DNA of 15,781 bases, from contig CAJUPF010000066.1 in NCBI GenBank assembly GCA_910588565.1, forward strand, positions 1 to 15,781. Direction: 5' to 3'. This DNA comes from an uncultured Lachnospiraceae bacterium (lineage in GTDB: Bacteria > Bacillota > Clostridia > Lachnospirales > Lachnospiraceae). Shown here piece by piece: positions 7,776-13,359 of the stretch. Under the pieces are notes generated by a model. The model searched no databases. It was given only the letters and a program-made list of their open reading frames with translations, and was not told the origin of the DNA. The position numbers and the translations under genes were made by a program. The number at the start of each line of letters is the position of its first letter. Position 1 is the stretch's first letter.

Positions 7776-9209
7776 ATGAGCAGTAGTAACAACAGCTTGG
7801 CAATGCAGCGCATTGTTAAGTTACTCGATGAGAACAGTTTCATGGAGATTGGTTCTCACGTCACAGCAAGAAGCACAGATTTTAACTTGTCAAATACGGA
7901 CACACCTTCCGATGGTGTCATCACCGGACATGGTCTGATTGAGGGCAATCTGGTATTTGTGTACAGCCAGGATGCAGCCGTATTGAACGGAACCATTGGC
8001 GAGATGCACGCTAAAAAAATCGCTTCTGTGTATGACATGGCAATGAAGATGGGGGCGCCGGTCATCGGATTTTTGGACTGTGCGGGAATCCGTCTTCAGG
8101 AATCGGTAGATGCGTTAGACGGACTGGGACAGATTTATGCAAAAGAAGCTGCAGCATCGGGGATTATTCCGCAGATTTCCGCAGTATTCGGCACATGCGG
8201 CGGCGGCCTTGCAGCAGTTCCTGCAATGAGCGATTTCAGCTTTATCGAAGCGCAGAAGGGCAAAGTATTTGTCAATTCACCGAATGCCATTCCGGGAAAC
8301 CGCATTGATAAATGCGATACTTCCGCAGCTGCATATCAGGCGAAAGAAACAGGCTGTGTCGATGGGATTGGGACAGAGGACGAGATTATAGAGTCCATCC
8401 GCGGGCTGGTATGTATGCTTCCGGGCAACAGCGGTATGGGAGGCCTGACAGAGGACTGTGCGGATGATCTGAACCGTGCCTGTGAGAATGTCGGCGCTAT
8501 GAAGGGTGATCCGCGTTATGTATTGAGCGAAATTGCCGACGATCATATCTTCTTTGAGACAAAGGAAGCGTTTGCGAAAGATATGGTGACCGGATTTATC
8601 CGTCTGAACGGGACAACCGTTGGAGCTGTTGCCAACTGCACAGAAGTATACGACGACGAAGGCAAGAAAGCAGAAGAATTTGCAAACGTACTTTCTGCAA
8701 GAGGATGCAGCAAAGCCGCAGAGTTCATAACATTCTGTGATGCGTTTGAGATTCCGGTCGTATCTTTGACCAATGTCAAAGGCTATAAAGCAAGCGCATG
8801 TTCCGAGAATAATCTTGCAAAAGCAATGGCACGCCTGACCTATGCGTTTTCTTCCGCAACCGTACCGAAGGTGAATGTCATTACCGGAGAAGCATACGGG
8901 AGCGCGTATGTTTCCATGAATTCCAAATCCGTTGGCGCTGATCTGGTTTATGCATGGCCGGATGCCAAGGTCGGCATGATGGAGGCAAAGCTTGCGGCAA
9001 AGATTATGTACGCGGACGCCAGCGCAGATGTTCTTGATGCAAAGACAAAAGAATATGACAGCCTGCAGTCTTCCGTACTTACAGCTGAAAGAAGAGGTTA
9101 TGTAGATTTAGTGATCGAACCGGACGATACCAGAAAATATCTGGTTGCAGCATTTGAAATGCTCTATACCAAGAATACGGATTCTTATAAAAAACATGGT
9201 ACAAAATAA
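7776..9209 (+). CDS. Acyl-CoA carboxyltransferase, 12S/MmdA-like, divergent
   Basis: This 477-residue protein has the two crotonase-like halves of the biotin-dependent acyl-CoA carboxyltransferase family (MmdA, PccB, transcarboxylase 12S). It would move a carboxyl group between an acyl-CoA and carrier-bound biotin. Visible marks are the opening RIVKLLDENSFMEIG, PSDGVITGHGLIEG, an oxyanion-type glycine run FGTCGGGLAAVPAMSDF near 137-153, and in the second half GEAYGSAYVSMNSKSVGAD near 372 followed by VYAWPDAKVGMME. The glycine run and the second CoA-site motif depart from classical sequences, and the protein is a little shorter than MmdA (about 510), so the substrate should not be called methylmalonyl-CoA on homology alone. 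GGAGGG (7764-7769) precedes the ATG. It is first in an operon with the membrane and biotin subunits of a sodium-pumping decarboxylase, which supports a decarboxylase or transcarboxylase role. Confidence 0.85.
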   Translation: MSSSNNSLAMQRIVKLLDENSFMEIGSHVTARSTDFNLSNTDTPSDGVITGHGLIEGNLVFVYSQDAAVLNGTIGEMHAKKIASVYDMAMKMGAPVIGFLDCAGIRLQESVDALDGLGQIYAKEAAASGIIPQISAVFGTCGGGLAAVPAMSDFSFIEAQKGKVFVNSPNAIPGNRIDKCDTSAAAYQAKETGCVDGIGTEDEIIESIRGLVCMLPGNSGMGGLTEDCADDLNRACENVGAMKGDPRYVLSEIADDHIFFETKEAFAKDMVTGFIRLNGTTVGAVANCTEVYDDEGKKAEEFANVLSARGCSKAAEFITFCDAFEIPVVSLTNVKGYKASACSENNLAKAMARLTYAFSSATVPKVNVITGEAYGSAYVSMNSKSVGADLVYAWPDAKVGMMEAKLAAKIMYADASADVLDAKTKEYDSLQSSVLTAERRGYVDLVIEPDDTRKYLVAAFEMLYTKNTDSYKKHGTK

Positions 9210-9226
9210 TAGAAAGGTGAAGTTTC

Positions 9227-9940
9227 ATGAAGAAAAAAATATTTCTGATTGTTGCCATGTGCTTACTGATGATCAGCCTGGCAGCATGTTCAAAAACGGA
9301 TCCTACAACAGTTGATTATAACGGATATTCTTATGATGATCTGAAATCGAATTGTCAGGGAACGGTTCAGACGCTGACTTCTCTGACGGATGAAGATAAA
9401 GCATATTATGCTGAGAATGGCGCGGAAACTGTTGTTAATCTGATTAACAAATGGGATGAAGCGGTTGCAGAGTATGGTTCTTTCGTTGATTTTGGCGATT
9501 TTGTTATTACAAAATCCGGTAAGACACTGACTGCGGCACAGACTCTTCAGATGGAAAATCGTGATATGGTTCTTACGTATGTGTATACATACTATTCCAT
9601 GGAAGTAGAAGATATTACGATTGACGGTGTTTTCTCTGTAGGCGAGAAGATGTCAAAAGCGTTGATGAATACGGTAATGGGTATTCTGGTTGTATTTGGC
9701 GTATTGATTATTATTTGCTTACTGATTTTCTGCTTTAATATTTTCCCGTATCTGGAGAAGAAGAAAGCAGCGGGAACAGTTGTGGCAGAACCACAGAAAG
9801 AAGCTCCTGCACCGGTTGTGATTCAGGAAGAGCCTGAGACAGACGATGGAGAGCTGGTTGCAGTAATCGCAGCAGCAATTGCAGCGGCAGAAGGAACTTC
9901 TGCAGACGGATTTGTAGTACGTTCTATCCGTAGAAGATAA
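9227..9940 (+). CDS. oadG: OadG/MmdD-family subunit with lipoprotein-like ectodomain
   Basis: The protein has 237 residues, much longer than classical OadG or MmdD subunits of roughly 80-120. The N-terminus is a lipoprotein signal with lipobox LAAC (Cys21) preceded by KKK. Residues 22 to about 140 form an acidic outer domain with YNGYSYDDL and an Asn/Asp/Glu-rich body. A single membrane helix is at about 147-170 (GILVVFGVLIIICLLIFCF). After a Pro/Ala-rich linker the C-terminus ends with ELVAVIAAAIAAAEG and FVVRSIRRR, the usual tail of MmdD/OadG proteins, which holds the peripheral carboxyltransferase and biotin carrier on the membrane OadB subunit. So the function is assembly and anchoring of the complex; the role of the outer domain is unknown. 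The signal may be cleaved and lipidated, or may simply act as a first membrane anchor. It begins 17 bases after the previous stop. Confidence 0.85.
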   Translation: MKKKIFLIVAMCLLMISLAACSKTDPTTVDYNGYSYDDLKSNCQGTVQTLTSLTDEDKAYYAENGAETVVNLINKWDEAVAEYGSFVDFGDFVITKSGKTLTAAQTLQMENRDMVLTYVYTYYSMEVEDITIDGVFSVGEKMSKALMNTVMGILVVFGVLIIICLLIFCFNIFPYLEKKKAAGTVVAEPQKEAPAPVVIQEEPETDDGELVAVIAAAIAAAEGTSADGFVVRSIRRR

Positions 9941-9970
9941 TAGAATAATATTTTTAGGAGGATATTTGAA

Positions 9971-10345
9971 ATGAAAAATTATACGATTACCGTGAATGGA
10001 AATGTTTATGATGTAACAGTAGAAGAAGGCGCAGGCACAGGCGCAGCTCCGGCTCCAAGAAGAGTGGCAGCCCCGAAAGCAGCTCCGGCAGCGGCAGCAG
10101 CAGCTCCAAAAGCAGCAGGCGGTGCAGGAAGTATCCGTATTGAGGCAAAGGCGGCAGGAAAAGTATTTAAGATTGAAGCAGGCGTCGGCACAGCAGTGAA
10201 AAAAGGCGATACTGTTTTGATTCTTGAAGTTATGAAAATGGAGACGCCGGTTGTTGCAACAGAAGACGGTACCGTTGCTAGTATCGATGTTGCTGTAGGT
10301 GATGCGGTAGAATCAGGAGCATTATTAGCAACATTAAACAATTAA
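9971..10345 (+). CDS. Biotin carrier subunit of the decarboxylase complex
   Basis: This 124-residue protein carries the biotin that shuttles carboxyl groups between the carboxyltransferases and OadB. The first 20 residues (MKNYTITVNGNVYDVTVEE) match the N-terminal strands of MmdC/GcdC-type carriers. Residues 21-53 are a flexible Ala/Pro linker that lets the carrier swing. The biotinyl domain covers about 54-124, with the attachment motif EVMKMETP; Lys89 is the expected biotinylated residue. An AGGAGG at 9956-9961 precedes the ATG. It is the only biotin domain in the operon, since the OadA protein encoded downstream lacks one, so both carboxyltransferases would have to use it. Names used for relatives are mmdC, gcdC and the 1.3S subunit of transcarboxylase. 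Confidence 0.95.
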   Translation: MKNYTITVNGNVYDVTVEEGAGTGAAPAPRRVAAPKAAPAAAAAAPKAAGGAGSIRIEAKAAGKVFKIEAGVGTAVKKGDTVLILEVMKMETPVVATEDGTVASIDVAVGDAVESGALLATLNN

Positions 10346-10363
10346 TCAGGAGGTTGATAGACT

Positions 10364-11515
10364 ATGTTGTCATATGTTGGCGAGACAATGGGGAACCTCA
10401 TGCATCAGACTGCTTTTTTGAATCTGACCTGGGGCAATTACCTCATGATTGCAGTTGCCTGCCTGTTTTTGTATCTGGCAATTGCAAAAGGCTATGAACC
10501 GTTACTGTTAGTTCCAATTGCGTTTGGTATGCTTCTGGTTAATATTTATCCGGATATTATCGCAAGCCCGGAAGAGACAAGTAATGGTATTGGCGGATTA
10601 CTTCATTATTTTTATCTGATGGACGAATGGTCCATTCTGCCTTCCCTGATTTTCCTGGGCGTAGGCGCAATGACAGACTTTGGCCCATTGATTGCAAACC
10701 CGATTAGCTTCCTGTTAGGCGCAGCGGCGCAGTTTGGTATTTTCGGCGCTTACCTGATGGCGATTTTAATGGGATTCAATGACAAAGCGGCTGCTGCTGT
10801 ATCCATTATCGGCGGCGCGGATGGTCCTACCTCAATTTTCCTGGCAGGTAAGTTAGGGCAGACAGGTTTGATGGGGCCGATTGCGGTAGCTGCGTATTCC
10901 TATATGGCATTGGTTCCGATTATCCAGCCTCCGGTTATGAAGGCTTTGACGACGAAAAAAGAACGTGCTATTGTTATGGAGAATTTAAGACCGGTTTCCA
11001 AACTGGAGAAAATTTTATTCCCGATTATCGTTACGATTGTCGTATGTATGATTCTGCCTACAACGGCTCCGCTTGTAGGTATGCTGATGTTAGGAAACTT
11101 ATTCCGTGAATCCGGTGTAGTACGCCAGCTTCAGGAAACGGCTTCCAACGCATTGATGTATATTGTAGTTATTCTGCTTGGAACTTCTGTAGGTGCGACA
11201 ACAAGTGCAGAAGCATTCTTAAATGTAAGTACAATCAAAATCGTAGTACTGGGTCTTGTAGCGTTTGTATTCGGTACTGCAGCCGGAACTTTATTTGGAA
11301 AACTGTTATGTGCTTTGACAAAAGGAAAAATCAATCCTCTGATTGGTTCGGCAGGCGTTTCTGCGGTTCCTATGGCTGCCCGTGTTTCACAGAAAGTCGG
11401 TGCGGAAGAGGATCCGACCAACTTCTTACTTATGCATGCAATGGGACCTAACGTTGCCGGAGTTATCGGAACTGCCGTTGCAGCCGGAGTTTTTATGGCA
11501 ATTTTTGGAATTTAA
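10364..11515 (+). CDS. oadB: Sodium-pumping decarboxylase beta subunit
   Basis: This is a 383-residue multi-pass membrane protein of the OadB/MmdB/GcdB family, which decarboxylates carboxybiotin and uses the energy to export Na+. It has about nine hydrophobic helices. The signature GGADGPTSIFLAGKL is at 150-164 with Asp153, matching the conserved membrane aspartate needed for Na+ transport, and the second conserved segment near the end reads NFLLMHAMGPNVAGVIGTA (353-371). Both match known family members closely, and the length is normal for the shorter OadB variants. AGGAGG at 10348-10353 precedes the ATG, only 18 bases after the biotin carrier. It makes the operon a membrane energy-conserving complex and rules out a purely soluble transcarboxylase as the sole product. 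Confidence 0.96.
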   Translation: MLSYVGETMGNLMHQTAFLNLTWGNYLMIAVACLFLYLAIAKGYEPLLLVPIAFGMLLVNIYPDIIASPEETSNGIGGLLHYFYLMDEWSILPSLIFLGVGAMTDFGPLIANPISFLLGAAAQFGIFGAYLMAILMGFNDKAAAAVSIIGGADGPTSIFLAGKLGQTGLMGPIAVAAYSYMALVPIIQPPVMKALTTKKERAIVMENLRPVSKLEKILFPIIVTIVVCMILPTTAPLVGMLMLGNLFRESGVVRQLQETASNALMYIVVILLGTSVGATTSAEAFLNVSTIKIVVLGLVAFVFGTAAGTLFGKLLCALTKGKINPLIGSAGVSAVPMAARVSQKVGAEEDPTNFLLMHAMGPNVAGVIGTAVAAGVFMAIFGI

Positions 11516-11520
11516 TATCG

Positions 11521-11581
11521 TATCTGTGAAGCAGATAGGATTCTATTGAGTAAGCAGCGAAGCGGATTACGAATATCCGCT
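11521..11581 (+). promoter_or_regulatory. Two hairpins between oadB and oadA
   Basis: The 88-base gap contains TATCTG/CAGATA (11521-11526 with 11532-11537, 5-base loop) and AGCGGAT/ATCCGCT (11561-11567 with 11575-11581, 7-base loop), both perfect stems. Neither has a T-run. They precede AGGAGG (11590-11595) and the oadA start. Since all other gaps in the operon are 17-30 bases, these may be an RNA processing or stability site setting a different dose of the 5S-type subunit; this is inferred. Confidence 0.45.
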
Positions 11582-11603
11582 GAATTATTAGGAGGATTGA
11601 ATC

Positions 11604-13016
11604 ATGGCAAAAAAGAAACCATTAAAGATTACTGAGACAGTATTACGTGATGCGCATCAGTCTCTGATTGCTACTCGTATGACAACAGAGCAGATGCTGC
11701 CGATCATTGATAAAATGGATAAGGTTGGTTTTCACGCAGTAGAGTGCTGGGGTGGAGCTACCTTCGATGCGTCCCTTCGTTTCTTAAAAGAAGATCCCTG
11801 GGAGAGACTTCGTAAATTAAGAGCTGGATTTAAAAATACTAAGTTACAGATGCTGTTCCGCGGACAGAATATCCTTGGATACCGTCCATACGCAGATGAC
11901 GTGGTAGAGTACTTTGTACAAAAATCCATTGCAAACGGAATAGATATTATCCGTATATTTGACTGTCTGAATGACCTTCGTAACCTGCAGACAGCAGTTA
12001 CAGCTTCCAATAAAGAAAAAGGCCATGCACAGGTAGCGCTGTCCTATACGCTTGGGGAAGCTTATACTCTGGAGTACTGGGTGGATATCGCCAAGAGAAT
12101 TGAAGATATGGGGGCAAACTCTATCTGTATCAAGGATATGGCAGGTCTTTTAGTTCCGACAGAGGCGACAAGGCTGGTAAAAGCGTTAAAAGAAGCTACT
12201 TCTTTGCCGATTGAACTGCATACACATTATACGTCCGGCGTAGCTGCTATGACCTGTATGAAAGCAGTGGAGGCTGGCTGTGATATTATCGATACCGCAA
12301 TGTCACCATTTGCTCTTGGTACAAGCCAGCCGGCAACCGAAGTTATGGTAGAGGCATTTAAAGGAACCGAGTACGATACCGGATTGGATCAGAATATTCT
12401 GGCTGAAATTGCAGATTATTTCCGTCCGCTCCGTGAACAGGCGTTAGACAGCGGCCTGATGAATCCGAAGGTTCTTGGCGTAAATATCAAGACCTTGTTA
12501 TACCAGGTACCGGGCGGTATGTTATCCAATATGGTATCCCAGTTAAAGGAGCAGAATGCAGAGGATAAATACGAAGAGGTATTAAAGGAGATCCCGAGAG
12601 TCCGGAAAGATCTTGGCGAGCCGCCGCTTGTAACGCCGTCTTCCCAGATCGTGGGTACGCAGGCTGTATTTAACGTGCTGATGGGCGAACGTTATAAAGT
12701 CGCTACCAAGGAGACAAAAGACGTTTTGCTTGGCAAATACGGCCAGACGGTGAAACCGTTTAATCCGGAAGTTGTAGATAAAGTTCTTGGTGAAGACAAG
12801 AAGAATGCCATTACCTGCAGATATGCGGATTTGCTTGAGCCGGAATTAGATAAGATTGAAGCGGAAATGAAACAGTGGAAACAGCAGGATGAGGATGTAT
12901 TGTCTTATGCACTGTTTCCGCAGGTTGCTACAGATTTCTTTAAGTACCGCGAAGCGCAGCAGAAGGGCGTGGACGCATCTGTAGCGGATACGAAGAATGG
13001 GGCTTATCCGGTGTAG
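11604..13016 (+). CDS. oadA: 5S/OadA-type carboxyltransferase (oxaloacetate/pyruvate)
   Basis: This 470-residue TIM-barrel enzyme transfers a carboxyl group between oxaloacetate and biotin, releasing pyruvate. It matches the carboxyltransferase of oxaloacetate decarboxylase alpha, pyruvate carboxylase subunit B and transcarboxylase 5S. Metal and active-site residues are visible: Asp16 in LRDAHQS, Lys177 in SICIKDMAG (the carbamylated lysine), and His206/His208 in LHTHYTSG; FRGQN lies at 85-89. The second half is the conserved PYC/OADA domain (LREQALDSGLMNPKVLG). It stops at NGAYPV without the biotinyl domain that full OadA proteins carry, so it must rely on the separate carrier encoded upstream. 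AGGAGG at 11590-11595 precedes the ATG. It is the last gene of the operon. Confidence 0.95.
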   Translation: MAKKKPLKITETVLRDAHQSLIATRMTTEQMLPIIDKMDKVGFHAVECWGGATFDASLRFLKEDPWERLRKLRAGFKNTKLQMLFRGQNILGYRPYADDVVEYFVQKSIANGIDIIRIFDCLNDLRNLQTAVTASNKEKGHAQVALSYTLGEAYTLEYWVDIAKRIEDMGANSICIKDMAGLLVPTEATRLVKALKEATSLPIELHTHYTSGVAAMTCMKAVEAGCDIIDTAMSPFALGTSQPATEVMVEAFKGTEYDTGLDQNILAEIADYFRPLREQALDSGLMNPKVLGVNIKTLLYQVPGGMLSNMVSQLKEQNAEDKYEEVLKEIPRVRKDLGEPPLVTPSSQIVGTQAVFNVLMGERYKVATKETKDVLLGKYGQTVKPFNPEVVDKVLGEDKKNAITCRYADLLEPELDKIEAEMKQWKQQDEDVLSYALFPQVATDFFKYREAQQKGVDASVADTKNGAYPV

Positions 13017-13050
13017 GAAGAGTCGAGGTATAAGATAATTTAAATGTGTA

Positions 13051-13093
13051 AAACATCCCGGCAGTTTGGATTTTAATGCCGGGGTGTTTTTTT
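13051..13093 (+). terminator. Strong intrinsic terminator of the decarboxylase operon
   Basis: Arms AAACATCCCGGCA (13051-13063) and TGCCGGGGTGTTT (13077-13089) pair over 13 bp with one G-T wobble and a 13-base loop, followed by T residues through 13093. It begins 35 bases after the oadA stop and ends the five-gene operon. Confidence 0.93.
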
Positions 13094-13173
13094 GTTAATA
13101 GTTAATAATAGCAAAGGACACGCTGCGTTCGGATAACGGATAGAGTCAGATAATTTGTAAAAACAATAGACTA

Positions 13174-13215
13174 TGCAAAAAAGCTGGAGGATGAATTTCA
13201 GGGCGCTTTTTTGCA
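13174..13215 (+). terminator. Perfect 11-bp A/T-run hairpin, possible bidirectional terminator
   Basis: TGCAAAAAAGC (13174-13184) pairs perfectly with GCTTTTTTGCA (13205-13215) around a 20-base loop. The A-run and T-run inside the arms resemble bidirectional terminators, but the G+C content of the stem is low. It may also be a target for a regulator of the gene at 13360. Confidence 0.4.
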
Positions 13216-13238
13216 AAAGTTTGTTGTGTTAGTATGAT
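13211..13238 (+). promoter_or_regulatory. Possible promoter of the surface protein gene
   Basis: TTGCAA (13211-13216) and TATGAT (13233-13238) are 16 bases apart, about 120 bases before the gene start. The -35 box overlaps the right arm of the hairpin at 13205-13215. The spacing is one base short of optimal, so this is tentative. Confidence 0.35.
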
Positions 13239-13359
13239 AGTTACAGATAAGGTGTTTGGCTTGAATACCTGAAATATGGGCTATATTTGTATATTTTTGT
13301 CAATTTGGCAGAAAGGTATTTGGGGTGTCTGAAAAAGAAAAAACAGAAGGGAGAACAGG

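Larger units (their letters stand above)
13094..13359. other. Intergenic region before the surface protein gene
   Basis: No gene is supported here. It contains a perfect 11-bp stem (13174-13184 with 13205-13215), a possible promoter (13211-13238) and the ribosome binding site AAGGGAG (13347-13353) of the following gene. A short GTTAATA direct repeat follows the terminator. A 13-codon frame at 13191 lies in the hairpin loop and right arm and is probably chance. Confidence 0.5.

Noticed and set aside
10006..10341. Minus-strand frame rich in Ala/Pro/Ser opposite the biotin carrier
   Set aside because: The composition simply mirrors the Ala-rich linker on the other strand.
13191..13232. 13-codon frame with a GGAGG ahead of its ATG, possible leader peptide
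   Set aside because: It lies in the hairpin loop and right arm, has no run of regulatory codons, and the GGAGG is directly next to the ATG, too close for use.
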